A DNA stretch of 64,000 nt from Lysobacterales bacterium (lineage in GTDB: Bacteria; Pseudomonadota; Gammaproteobacteria; Xanthomonadales; Xanthomonadaceae), in NCBI GenBank assembly GCA_016718605.1, contig JADKCY010000003.1:558001-622000 (forward strand), written 5' to 3'. Positions 26,676-34,989 of this stretch are shown here, one piece after another. Both the position numbers and the translations under genes were made by a program. The stretch's first letter is position 1. Every line of letters begins with the position of its first letter. The notes under the pieces were generated by a model. That model had not been told where the DNA came from. It worked only from the letters and a program-made list of their open reading frames with translations, and searched no databases.

Positions 26676-27254
26676 ATGGCCCGCAAGCCGCGTCTGATTC
26701 CACTGATCCGCAGCGTTGTGGATGACAGCATCCATAGCAGCCAGCCAGACTTGGCGTTTCTCGCTCGCGAGCTCGGCGCACTGGTGCACACTGCGTCAGA
26801 TGGTCGATATCTGGAGCAACTCAACGGGCTGCGCAGTCGTGCCAAGGGCTTTTCGCGGTGGTTGATCAGCGACAGCAAGCGCCCGCCGTATTCCGCCTTT
26901 CTGCTTGTCTGGCCGCCGGGGCACGTCACGCCGCTCAATGAGTTGCGCGGGCGTTGGGGTATGGAACTGGTGATTCAGGGCTCGCTGGAGGTTCAGGAAT
27001 ATCAACTCAGCGATGACGGTCTGGCGCCGACGCGCAAGCGCATGACCTGGCTGGGTGAGAGTGATGCGATCTGGTTTGATCGCGACCAACATTGCGCGCA
27101 TCGCGGGCGCAATCTTTCCAGCCAACAAGCAGCCATCACGCTGCATTTGGCGGGTGCGCGTCAGGCACGCTACCGATTGTTCGAACGGGTCAATGAGTCG
27201 GTTTGGAATGTGCGTTCACGTATTGCGTCAATCAATGGTCGCCTGACCATGTAG
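26676..27254 (+). CDS. Cysteine-dioxygenase-like cupin protein
   Basis: A 192-residue protein with a cupin-type core: LLVWPPGHVTPLNELRGRWG then MELVIQGSLEVQEY resembles the metal-binding beta strands of cysteine dioxygenase-like proteins, with a later H in ITLHLAGA. In this copy the usual 'HxHxxxE' first motif reads HVTPLNELRG, with only one histidine clearly aligned, so the metal site may be altered and the substrate is unknown. GGAGG five bases before the ATG at 26676 is the strongest ribosome-binding site seen here and rules out the TTG at 26658. It is monocistronic, ended by the bidirectional terminator at 27331-27368. Confidence 0.65.
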   Translation: MARKPRLIPLIRSVVDDSIHSSQPDLAFLARELGALVHTASDGRYLEQLNGLRSRAKGFSRWLISDSKRPPYSAFLLVWPPGHVTPLNELRGRWGMELVIQGSLEVQEYQLSDDGLAPTRKRMTWLGESDAIWFDRDQHCAHRGRNLSSQQAAITLHLAGARQARYRLFERVNESVWNVRSRIASINGRLTM

Positions 27255-27330
27255 GCACGGTGTCAGCCCGCGACCCGACCTGGCTTGACGCCGGCACACC
27301 ACAACAGACGCCTTCAAATGTTCTCGAAGT

Positions 27331-27368
27331 AAAAGAAAACGCCCCGTTTCCGGGGCGTATTCTTTTTT
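27331..27368. terminator. Bidirectional terminator between cupin gene and rpoH
   Basis: Stem ACGCCCCG / CGGGGCGT (8 bp) with a TTTC loop, flanked by AAAAGAAA on the left and TCTTTTTT on the right. It gives a proper T-tract in both directions and serves the two convergent genes. Confidence 0.88.
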
Positions 27369-27406
27369 GTGCGAGTCAACCTTGTCACTGTCGTGCTGAT
27401 CGACTG

Positions 27407-28267
27407 TCAGGCAACAAACAATGCCTTCATTTTCTTCATTGCCACGGACTCGATCTGGCGAATGCGCTCTGCCGAAACGCCGTACTCGTCGGCAAGATCT
27501 TGCAAGGTCAACTTGCTGTCAGCAAGCCAACGGCGAGTGATGATGTCGCGTGAGCGCGCATCCAACCCAGCCAGTCCTTCGCGTAACACGTCAAGGCGGT
27601 TTTCTTCCTCATCATCTTCCGCGTAACGCAGCGACGGATCCGCACCATGTTGCTCAAGGAAGGCGACCGGCGCTGGCCGCGCATCGTCCTCGTCCTGGTC
27701 GGCAGGCGCATCGAAACCGATGTCCTTGCCATTCAGGCGCGCTTCCATTTCCAACACTTCAGCAACCGGCACGTTCAGATCACGCGCGATGGTCTGGACT
27801 TCCTCGTGGTTCATCCAGCCCAAGCGCTTCTTGCTCTTACGCAAATTGAAGAACAACTTACGTTGCGCCTTGGTGGTCGCCACTTTGACGATGCGCCAGT
27901 TACGCAGGATGAACTCGTGCATTTCGGCACGAATCCAATGCACCGCAAACGACACCAAGCGCACACCCTGATCCGGGTCGAAACGCTTCACTGCCTTCAT
28001 CAAACCGATATTGCCTTCCTGGATCAGGTCCGCCATCTGCAGTCCGTACCCGTTATAGCCACGCGCCACATGCACGACAAAACGCAAATGGGACAACACC
28101 AGTTGACGTGCCGCCGACAAATCTTCCTGCTCCAGATACTGGCGAGCTAGCGCCTGCTCATCATCCGGACTCAGCACCGGAATCCGGTTTACCGAGCTGA
28201 TGTAAGCATCCAACGAACCCAGTGCACTGGGGATCGGCAGGTTATGGGTGATCAGAGCTTGACTCAT
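27407..28267 (-). CDS. rpoH: Heat-shock sigma factor RpoH (sigma-32)
   Basis: Directs RNA polymerase to heat-shock promoters. The 286-residue product has sigma-70 region 2 (SHLRFVVHVARGYNGYGLQM then ADLIQEGNIGLMKAVKRFDP), the RpoH box region (TKAQRKLFFNLRK, a hallmark of sigma-32) and region 4 HTH (LQDLADEYGVSAERIRQIE). AAGGAG seven bases before the ATG at 28267 fixes the start. A perfect CIRCE operator lies 24 bp upstream of the start, implying repression by HrcA. The gene sits just downstream of terC and in the same orientation as ftsE-ftsX further up, a reshuffled version of the ftsEX-rpoH order. Confidence 0.96.
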   Translation of the reverse strand: MSQALITHNLPIPSALGSLDAYISSVNRIPVLSPDDEQALARQYLEQEDLSAARQLVLSHLRFVVHVARGYNGYGLQMADLIQEGNIGLMKAVKRFDPDQGVRLVSFAVHWIRAEMHEFILRNWRIVKVATTKAQRKLFFNLRKSKKRLGWMNHEEVQTIARDLNVPVAEVLEMEARLNGKDIGFDAPADQDEDDARPAPVAFLEQHGADPSLRYAEDDEEENRLDVLREGLAGLDARSRDIITRRWLADSKLTLQDLADEYGVSAERIRQIESVAMKKMKALFVA

Positions 28268-28290
28268 GAACGTCTCCTTGGAGGCGAATT

Positions 28291-28317
28291 TTAGCACTCT
28301 AGTCGTACGAGTGCTAA
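28291..28317. promoter_or_regulatory. CIRCE element (HrcA operator) upstream of rpoH
   Basis: An exact match to the CIRCE consensus: TTAGCACTC at 28291-28299, nine bases, then GAGTGCTAA at 28309-28317. It lies 24 bp before the rpoH start codon, probably at or just after the transcription start. HrcA normally binds this sequence in front of groESL or dnaK operons. Confidence 0.93.
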
Positions 28318-28355
28318 AAAGACCAAATAGTTCCCTCAGCAAATGACTTGCCGAT

Positions 28356-29336
28356 TCAGGTGCCTGGTTCCAGGCCCTTACCCTTGCGCGCATCTCCGGG
28401 CGGCCACAGCAGGCTGATCACGATGCTGGTCACCAGAATGGACAAGACCACACCCAAGGACACCAGAGAATTCACCTTGATGACGTCGACCAAGAGCATT
28501 TTGGTGCCCACGAATACCAATACAAGTGCCAAGCCATAGGTCAACAGGTGGAAGCGTTCTTTCATGTCGGCCAGCAGAAAGTACAGCGCTCGAAGTCCAA
28601 GAATGGCAAAGATATTGGCCGTCATGACAACGAACGGGTCATCCGTCACCGCATAGATCGCCGGAATCGAGTCCACCGCAAAGATAATGTCAGTAACCGC
28701 GACCAGAATCACCACAACGAACAGCGGGGTGAACCAGCGCTTCCCAGCCTCCATGAAACTGAACTGTTCACCCCGAAAATCTCGGGAGATCGCCAAATGG
28801 CCACGCATCCAGCGCAGCACGGGGTTTTTCTCCAGATCTGGCGTCGCGTCCGCAAACCACAACATCTTCACACCAGTGACCAGCAGGAACAGGCCAAAGA
28901 AATACAGAATCCAGTGGAACTTGGCGATCAGCAGTCCACCCAGAAGGATCATGATCGCGCGCAGTACAATGGCACCAACGATGCCAAGGATGATGACCCG
29001 CTTCTGGTACTCCACCGGCACGGCAAAATAGGTGAACAACATCAGGAAGACAAAGATATTGTCGACCGACAGCGACTTTTCGATCAGGTAGCCAGTAAGG
29101 AACTCCGACACGCGCACATTGGCAGCCTCAATACCGACTGCGCCCTTCAAGTACCACCACAGCAATCCGGCAAAAATCAGCGCCAAAGCGACCCATATCA
29201 GGGTCCAGATGCTGGCTTCCTTGACACTGACCTTGTGCGGCCCCTGTTGCCGCATCAGCAGCAAATCCACGAGCACGGCGACAACGACGAAGACGCCGAA
29301 GCCCGCCCACATCCACCACTCACCGATCGTTTGCAT
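28356..29336 (-). CDS. TerC/Alx family membrane protein, probable Mn2+ exporter
   Basis: A 326-residue integral membrane protein with about nine helices and the TerC-family acidic motifs: EKSLSVDNIFVFLMLF in the first half and VAVTDIIFAVDSIPAIYAVT in the second. Members such as Alx/MntX export manganese or load it onto exoenzymes. The ATG at 29336 (MQTIGEWWMW) is preferred over a TTG at 29348. The 5' leader (29365-29530) folds as a yybP-ykoY riboswitch, which strongly supports a manganese role. rpoH follows 88 bp downstream on the same strand, with its own CIRCE-controlled promoter region. Confidence 0.92.
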   Translation of the reverse strand: MQTIGEWWMWAGFGVFVVVAVLVDLLLMRQQGPHKVSVKEASIWTLIWVALALIFAGLLWWYLKGAVGIEAANVRVSEFLTGYLIEKSLSVDNIFVFLMLFTYFAVPVEYQKRVIILGIVGAIVLRAIMILLGGLLIAKFHWILYFFGLFLLVTGVKMLWFADATPDLEKNPVLRWMRGHLAISRDFRGEQFSFMEAGKRWFTPLFVVVILVAVTDIIFAVDSIPAIYAVTDDPFVVMTANIFAILGLRALYFLLADMKERFHLLTYGLALVLVFVGTKMLLVDVIKVNSLVSLGVVLSILVTSIVISLLWPPGDARKGKGLEPGT

Positions 29337-29364
29337 AACAGATTCCAATCAAGCGCCCTGAGTC

Positions 29365-29530
29365 ACCGGGCCCAGGGAATGAGACCCGCCGCACAACACC
29401 TTGACTGCCAGTTGACGGTCAATGGAGGCGACAAGGTCTTGCTCGTGACGAATCACCGATGGGACCGGAGGCTGCTGCCCCGTACTGACGACCCCACCGC
29501 GAAGAGCTACTCCCCTTGGAGTGACCGATC
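29365..29530 (-). ncRNA. yybP-ykoY manganese riboswitch in the terC leader
   Basis: Read on the minus strand, the leader has the family's hallmark GGGGAGUAGC (29515-29506), then GUCAGUACGGGG, a paired arm built from AGCAAGACCUU with AAGGUGUUG, and GGCGGGUCUCAUUCCC close to the 3' end. The order and spacing match the Mn2+-sensing yybP-ykoY fold, and the downstream gene is TerC-type, its usual client. The boundaries are approximate. A GC-rich stem (CCCUGGGCCCGG) near the 3' end may form the expression platform. Confidence 0.85.
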
Positions 29531-29590
29531 CTAGAAGGACCGGCATAGGTCGGAAGTCTACCTGACCAAAGTCATGAAGGCGTGAACTTC

Positions 29591-30292
29591 TCAGGTTGGC
29601 AACTGCCAATCGATGGGTATCTGACCCTCACCCTGCAGGTAGCGATTCGCTGCGGAGAAATGCCCACAGCCCATGAAGCCACGGTACGCAGACAGCGGTG
29701 AGGGGTGTGGCGCCTTGAGAACGCAATGACGATTGCGATCGATCACCCGTCCCTTGGCCTGAGCGTAGCTGCCCCACAACATGAAGACCAAGCCGAGTCG
29801 CTGTTGCGACAGGGCATCAATGATGGCGTCGGTAAAGGGTTCCCAGCCTTTGCTTTGATGCGATCCCGCACGTCCCGCCTCGACGGTCAACACGGAGTTC
29901 AAGAGCAGGACGCCCTGCTCCGCCCATGATTGCAGGCACCCGCTATCAGGGATCGGCAGTCCCAAGTCACGTTGAATTTCCGCAAAAATATTCTGCAGGG
30001 AAGGCGGAACCGCAATGCCGCGCGGCACGGAAAAACTCAATCCATGCGCCTGGTTCGGTCCGTGATAGGGATCCTGCCCGAGAATGACAACCTTGACGCG
30101 TTCAAACGGTGTCGCATCTAGCGCCGCAAATATCTGTCCAGCAGGCGGGTATACCGTTACGCCGCGCTCGCGTTGCTGCAACAGGAACGCCCGCAACGCT
30201 TGCATGTGCGGCGAGGTCAGCGCATCGACCAATCGCGATTTCCAACTCTCGTGCAAACGCACGCGGGAGAGCTCTGGCATCGGCTTTGGCAC
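29591..30292 (-). CDS. ung: Uracil-DNA glycosylase, family 1
   Basis: Removes uracil from DNA in base-excision repair. The 233-residue product shows the family-1 motifs GQDPYHGP (catalytic Asp74) and HPSPLSA (His196), plus the uracil-recognition segment LLLNSVLTVEAG. The start is either GTG at 30292, five bases past the stop of the upstream response-regulator gene, or ATG at 30280 (229 residues, the E. coli length); neither has a strong ribosome-binding site. The close spacing suggests co-transcription and coupling with the upstream gene. Confidence 0.95.
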   Translation of the reverse strand: MPKPMPELSRVRLHESWKSRLVDALTSPHMQALRAFLLQQRERGVTVYPPAGQIFAALDATPFERVKVVILGQDPYHGPNQAHGLSFSVPRGIAVPPSLQNIFAEIQRDLGLPIPDSGCLQSWAEQGVLLLNSVLTVEAGRAGSHQSKGWEPFTDAIIDALSQQRLGLVFMLWGSYAQAKGRVIDRNRHCVLKAPHPSPLSAYRGFMGCGHFSAANRYLQGEGQIPIDWQLPT

Positions 30293-30297
30293 GGCTC

Positions 30298-31155
30298 TCA
30301 GCTCGCCTTGCGCGCCACTTTTGACCGCATGATGCGTCCAACGCGCAACTGAAACAGCAACTTGGTGACCAACAAGCGCTCTTCGATCGGCTTCTGCACC
30401 AGATCATTGGCACCAGCACGCAGCAGTGCCGACTGATTCGCTGGATTGTCGTCACCCGTCATGACGAGCACCGGCAGCTGGGCACGTGCATAGGCAAATC
30501 GCCCTCGAACTTGCTCAAGCAAGTCATGCCCGGTCAATCCGCCTTTCAGGTAGACATCCGTCAACAGAATATCCGGCCCCGGGACTCGCCCCTCTGCGAC
30601 GTAGCCATCCAACAGGGCGAGCGCATCTTCCACGCTGACCACATGAGTAACCTTGAGGCCATGCTTTTCAAGCATGCGCCGTGTCGCGACGGCAACCACC
30701 TTGCTGTCCTCGACGTAAAGCACTTCGCCGCCAATAACATCCTGCGGATGCACATAGCCGCGAATAAACTCCGCCAGACTGGCAAAACCCATCGACTTGT
30801 CAAAATAGTCAGTCACATCATCGGTAAAGCTACGCTCAAGCAGGCGCTCATTGACATCGCCGGAGACCACGATGATCGGAATGAAGGCCTGCGGCGCATG
30901 CTCACGCACGAAGCGCGCCAACTCCATGCCGTCCATATCGGGTAAACGCAAGGCGGTCGTGATCAAGTCGACCACCCCACTTTGCAATGCGTCCTTGGCG
31001 GCCGCTCCGGATTCACAGGAAACCACCGTCAATTGCGGCAACTCCTGCTTCAACACTTGTTCAATCATGCGACGAACGAGCTTCGAGCCATCCACGACCA
31101 TGACCCGCGGATTGTCCGAGGTGATGTGACGAGTAATGCTGTGGTGACCGCTCAT
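30298..31155 (-). CDS. Double receiver-domain response regulator (first receiver degenerate)
   Basis: A 285-residue protein made of two REC domains and no output domain. The second (residues ~143-270) is canonical: acidic pair E149/D150 in YVEDSK, phosphoacceptor D200 in LLTDVYL, Thr in VMTGDD and Lys in VQKPIEE. The first (residues ~16-135) keeps the fold (VMVVDGSKLVRRMI, LPDMDGMEL) but has alanine (A68 in TTALRLPDMDG) where the phosphoacceptor aspartate should be, and only one acidic residue in VDGS. GGAG five bases before the ATG at 31155 fixes the start. No cognate kinase is nearby; it probably works through protein partners, for example in motility or stress signalling. Confidence 0.85.
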   Translation of the reverse strand: MSGHHSITRHITSDNPRVMVVDGSKLVRRMIEQVLKQELPQLTVVSCESGAAAKDALQSGVVDLITTALRLPDMDGMELARFVREHAPQAFIPIIVVSGDVNERLLERSFTDDVTDYFDKSMGFASLAEFIRGYVHPQDVIGGEVLYVEDSKVVAVATRRMLEKHGLKVTHVVSVEDALALLDGYVAEGRVPGPDILLTDVYLKGGLTGHDLLEQVRGRFAYARAQLPVLVMTGDDNPANQSALLRAGANDLVQKPIEERLLVTKLLFQLRVGRIMRSKVARKAS

Positions 31156-31221
31156 TTGCGCTCCGACTGGCGCAAATCGAACGATGCTGTGTCTCTCAAT
31201 TTTGTTTGCACATTCATCCGC

Positions 31222-32208
31222 TCAGCTTCCTGATCGATGTCTTCGCAGCCAATGACCAGCGGCCAACCATGCGCCCAGCCAACCGAGGCACGCCGCCAAC
31301 GCCCAGACCGCAAGGCCGTGCAGCATACCCAATCCGCGCAGTTGGAACCCAGCACCGTACGCACTGATCAGCGCGGTAACAGATCCCTGCAAGGCCCACA
31401 GCACTGTTTGCAACACCAGCAGAGACGCCGCGCCAGCCGCACATCCCATCCAGCATCCCAGATAAAGATAGGGGCGTCGCACAAAGGCATCGCTGCCACC
31501 TAACAATTGCATGATCTCGATTTCTTCCGCACGCCCATCAATCGCCAAACGAATGCTGTTGCCCACCACCAGCAAAGCCCCGAACCCCAGCAGAGCCGCC
31601 ACGGTCATGGTGAACTGCTGACCAAAATACAACCAGGATTCCAGCCGTCGCTGCCACTCGGCGTCAAATTGCACGGCATCGACGCCAGGCAACTGCTGAA
31701 ACGTGCCCTGCAACACCTCGGGCTCAACCCGATCGTCCAGTCCCACCAGCAACACGGCCGGAATCGGGTTTTCATCCAACAGGTCCAGCGCCTCGTCAAA
31801 TCCTGCCAGCGCTCGAAATTCGGCCAAGCCCTGTGCTGCGGTTTGCACCGTTAGCGACCGAACCCCCGGCGTTGTGCGGATGACCTCCGCGGTAGATTCA
31901 ATGCTTGGGACATCGAGATCCAACTGCATGAAAACGCTGAGCTGGCGCGATTGCTCGATCGACCCAGAAAGCCGTTGAACATTGGCAAGTGCCACCCACA
32001 AACAAAGCGGCAAAGCCAGCGCAACGGCCATCACACCGATACTCAACGCACTCGACGCGGGGCGTGCGGCAAGTCGTCCAAGGCTGGACAGCGCCGAATA
32101 CCCATGGGCGCGAAGCCAAGCGCGCATCGCATCGGGCCAACCTCGAGGGGTAGCGGGCTTCGCTGACGCTTGGGCGGACAAGGTCGTCGTTCGAACGCGT
32201 CGATTCAT
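31222..32208 (-). CDS. ftsX: Cell division ABC transporter permease FtsX
   Basis: Inner-membrane partner of FtsE that controls septal peptidoglycan hydrolases. The 328-residue protein has a cytoplasmic N-tail, a first helix (SIGVMAVALALPLCLWVAL), an extracytoplasmic PLD/ECD loop (LSVFMQLDLDVPSIE to LESWLYFGQQF) and three further helices, with the cytoplasmic EEIEIMQLLGGSDAFVRRP coupling segment. Its ATG overlaps the ftsE stop by four bases, a tight translational coupling. Somewhat longer at the N-terminus than some homologues, with a poorly conserved Ala/Arg-rich region. Confidence 0.93.
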   Translation of the reverse strand: MNRRVRTTTLSAQASAKPATPRGWPDAMRAWLRAHGYSALSSLGRLAARPASSALSIGVMAVALALPLCLWVALANVQRLSGSIEQSRQLSVFMQLDLDVPSIESTAEVIRTTPGVRSLTVQTAAQGLAEFRALAGFDEALDLLDENPIPAVLLVGLDDRVEPEVLQGTFQQLPGVDAVQFDAEWQRRLESWLYFGQQFTMTVAALLGFGALLVVGNSIRLAIDGRAEEIEIMQLLGGSDAFVRRPYLYLGCWMGCAAGAASLLVLQTVLWALQGSVTALISAYGAGFQLRGLGMLHGLAVWALAACLGWLGAWLAAGHWLRRHRSGS

Positions 32209-32885
32209 GCCACCCCCGGTCGAAAGTCGTCGATCAGACGGCCGTGATCCAGCACCAGTACGCGCTTGCTCATCTTGCGCACCAGATGCAAATCATGACT
32301 CGCCACCAGTACCGTCGTTCCCTGCGCACTGACACTGGCAAACAAGCCCATGATGTCTGCGGCCAACTGCGGATCGAGGTTGCCGGTCGGTTCATCTGCC
32401 AACAACAAGACCGGCTGTACCACGATCGCACGCGCGATACCCACACGCTGCTGCTCACCAGCCGACAGCGCAGTCGGCAAAGCGCCCTCGCGCGCCAGCA
32501 GTCCGACACGATCCAGCGCGGCGCGGACACGCCGTCCAATCTCCGCCCGGGTAGCACCCGCCATAATCAACGGCAACGCCAGATTTTCGAAGACGCTGCG
32601 ATCCAGTAGCAGTCGATGGTCCTGAAACACCATGCCCAAACGGCGTCGTACGGCGGGAACGCCATGTGCGCGAACCTGTGCCAAGTTACGACCTTCCAAC
32701 ACGACCGAGCCGCGACTTGCCCGCTCTGCGAGATGCACAAGGCGCAAAACCGTGCTCTTGCCTGCACCCGAGTGCCCGGTAAGAAACACCATTTCGCCAG
32801 CATCCATCTGGAAATTGACATCCAACAGGGCATCTTGCCCGCTGGGGTAGCGTTTACAGACGTTTTCGAAAGTCAGCAAGGCCAT
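32205..32885 (-). CDS. ftsE: Cell division ATP-binding protein FtsE
   Basis: ATPase of the FtsEX complex at the division septum. The 226-residue protein has Walker A GHSGAGKST (residues 37-45), the ABC signature LSAGEQQRV, Walker B LLLADEPTGNLD and the switch histidine in VASHDLHLV. It overlaps ftsX by four bases downstream, and its own start overlaps the stop of the gspF-type gene by one base, so all three are translationally coupled. Confidence 0.96.
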   Translation of the reverse strand: MALLTFENVCKRYPSGQDALLDVNFQMDAGEMVFLTGHSGAGKSTVLRLVHLAERASRGSVVLEGRNLAQVRAHGVPAVRRRLGMVFQDHRLLLDRSVFENLALPLIMAGATRAEIGRRVRAALDRVGLLAREGALPTALSAGEQQRVGIARAIVVQPVLLLADEPTGNLDPQLAADIMGLFASVSAQGTTVLVASHDLHLVRKMSKRVLVLDHGRLIDDFRPGVA

Positions 32886-34090
32886 CAGCGCACCAAGGTG
32901 TTCATCTGGAAAATCGGCAACAGAATGGCCAGTACGATGAACAGCACCAGCGCGCCCATCATCAGAATGACGCCAGGCCCTAGCGCTGCCATGGCGACGC
33001 CCATGGTTGTGTCAAGTTCGCGTTCCTGATGTTGGGCCGCTTCGGCCAACATGGCATCCAGTCGGCCACTACGCTCACCACTCGCGATCAGACGCACTGC
33101 AATTGGTGGAAACTGCCCGCAGTCCGCAAGCGCCCGCGCAAATCCCTGACCTTCGCGGACCCGCAATGCTACTTGCGCAAGGTGCCCACGCAAGAGAGGG
33201 TTCTGGACCACCTGCGTGGCGATCGTCAGCGCCTCCAGCAACGGCACCGCCGCATTCACCAGCAGCGCTAGCGTGCGCGCAAAACGTGCAGTATCGAGCG
33301 CGCGTAACAATCGACCGAGCAGCGGCACACGCAACAGCACCGCACTCAGCCATTGGCGCACCGACGCTTGTCTGAGCGCCAGCACGGAGATCCCAAGGAA
33401 CGCCACCAAAGTCAGCAGCAAGGCCGCACCAAAGCGTGCAGTCACGTCGGAAAGTGCTAGCAGAACACGCGTCGGGAGCGGCAGAATCCTTCCGACCTGA
33501 TCAAACACGCCGATGACTTGTGGCACGACCCAAATCATCAATCCGCTAACGACTGCCAACGCAACCAGCGTCAGCAACACTGGATAGGTCAGCGCCAGCA
33601 GAATCCGTCGCGAAAGCAAATCACGCTGCTCTGCATGTTCAGCCAAGCTCTGCAACACACCATCAAGCTTGCCTGCCGACTCACCCGCAGCCACCGATGC
33701 GCGATACAACGCGGGAAACGACTCTGGAAATTCACCCATCGCGGCGGCCAAGGGCACACCTTCGATCACGCGAGCCCGCAGGGCCATGACCTGGCTTCGC
33801 AATCGCCCCTCGCTACCTTCTGCGAGCGCAGCGAGCGCCTCATCCATCGGCAGGCCAGATCCCACCAGAGTCGCCAATTGCCGCATCAGCAAGGCAAGTT
33901 GTGCCGCCTTGAGCCGACCACGCCCCAACCACGTCGTACGCGCCAACCTTTCGCTGGCTGGTTCGACACGAAGTGGATGCAGGCCTCGCTCACGCAAGGC
34001 CGCGCGCGCCGCGCGCGGCGTATCGGCTTGAAGTACGCCGCCGCGCTGACGCCCCTGTTCGTCGAGGGCTTGGTATTCAAAAGCAGGCAT
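32885..34090 (-). CDS. Type II secretion system F-like inner-membrane protein (orphan)
   Basis: A 401-residue GspF/PilC family protein. The N-terminus MPAFEYQALDEQGRQRGG is the standard GspF opening, followed by two T2SSF repeats (FMRQLATLVGSGLPMDEALA-like at ~75 and FARTLALLVNAAVPLLEAL at ~275) and three membrane helices ending in VLFIVLAILLPIFQMN. Family members sit at the base of pseudopilus assembly machines with GspE. No other gsp or pil gene lies in this window; instead the gene overlaps ftsE by one base. The ATG at 34090 is chosen on conservation over upstream ATGs. It may serve a secretion system encoded elsewhere. Confidence 0.88.
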   Translation of the reverse strand: MPAFEYQALDEQGRQRGGVLQADTPRAARAALRERGLHPLRVEPASERLARTTWLGRGRLKAAQLALLMRQLATLVGSGLPMDEALAALAEGSEGRLRSQVMALRARVIEGVPLAAAMGEFPESFPALYRASVAAGESAGKLDGVLQSLAEHAEQRDLLSRRILLALTYPVLLTLVALAVVSGLMIWVVPQVIGVFDQVGRILPLPTRVLLALSDVTARFGAALLLTLVAFLGISVLALRQASVRQWLSAVLLRVPLLGRLLRALDTARFARTLALLVNAAVPLLEALTIATQVVQNPLLRGHLAQVALRVREGQGFARALADCGQFPPIAVRLIASGERSGRLDAMLAEAAQHQERELDTTMGVAMAALGPGVILMMGALVLFIVLAILLPIFQMNTLVR

Positions 34091-34153
34091 GCGTGAAGTG
34101 TAGCGGCGCATGGCCACTGGCGGGGCGTCGACACACAGAAACAGCCAGAGGCC

Positions 34154-34900
34154 TCAGCCGAGACGCCCTACCTTGAGTGTCATCGGCCAGAGAACGTCAC
34201 GAGTTTGCGCCGGGTCGCCCCAAGCACGGGCCATATCGGGCTGGATCGCATCGACCGCATCAATGCCCTTCTCGCGAAGATGACGTTGACTCGCCGACCA
34301 ACTCCGCAGGTAGTCCAGATACTGGTCGAGTGTCCAATGCTGGCGCAGTGTGAAACTGGGTGCGGCAACCGTCTTGAATGGGAATGCCAGATCGGCGTAG
34401 GCGTTTTCGATGTGCTTGCGCTCCACGGGCCAGAAAGGCGCCAGAAGACCACGATACAGCCGATCAAACACCACATCGATGGTTGGTTCGACGCGCGAAA
34501 TGCCGTAACACCATGCCGCAATCACGCCGTCATGCCGCAAGACACAGCGTGCGACTGCGTAAAACGCCTCGATATCAAACCAATGCAACGCCTGCGCGAT
34601 CGTGATCAAGTCAACACTGTGTAACGGCAATGTCGGCAACTCTGCGGGTTCGACGCGATAGTCGATCGCACGATGGGGCTCTGCCTGACCCACCTGCGCC
34701 GCGCTCGCGTCGGTGGCGATGACCCGTTCAAAGTGGTCAGTCAACGCCAACGCCGCTTGACCGTTGCCACAGCCCACGTCCCACGCCAATTCGCGCTCAC
34801 CTGGCAAACTCGCCAACCAGGCAAACAACTCTGGCGGATAGTCAGGACGCGCCTGCGCGTACTGCACCGCGTGACCGGAGAAATGATCCTGAAAGCTCAT
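34154..34900 (-). CDS. Class I SAM-dependent methyltransferase
   Basis: A 248-residue soluble enzyme of the Methyltransf_11/25 type. SAM-binding motif I is clear (LAWDVGCGNGQAALALTDHF), with the acidic end of beta 2 (VIATDAS) and the later ITIAQALHWFD segment typical of the 'trans-aconitate 2-methyltransferase-like' group. The substrate cannot be told from sequence. The ATG at 34900 (MSFQDHFSGHAVQYAQARP) matches the family start. It is divergent from the acetyltransferase gene (89 bp) and 63 bp upstream of the gspF-type gene. Confidence 0.88.
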   Translation of the reverse strand: MSFQDHFSGHAVQYAQARPDYPPELFAWLASLPGERELAWDVGCGNGQAALALTDHFERVIATDASAAQVGQAEPHRAIDYRVEPAELPTLPLHSVDLITIAQALHWFDIEAFYAVARCVLRHDGVIAAWCYGISRVEPTIDVVFDRLYRGLLAPFWPVERKHIENAYADLAFPFKTVAAPSFTLRQHWTLDQYLDYLRSWSASQRHLREKGIDAVDAIQPDMARAWGDPAQTRDVLWPMTLKVGRLG

Positions 34901-34989
34901 GCCCAGAGTGTACAGTCAAGCGCGTTCCAACGTCGTATCCGCTCCAACTCGCGGCCCTAGCGCCCTCATCCAACAAGCGAAGCGACCTC

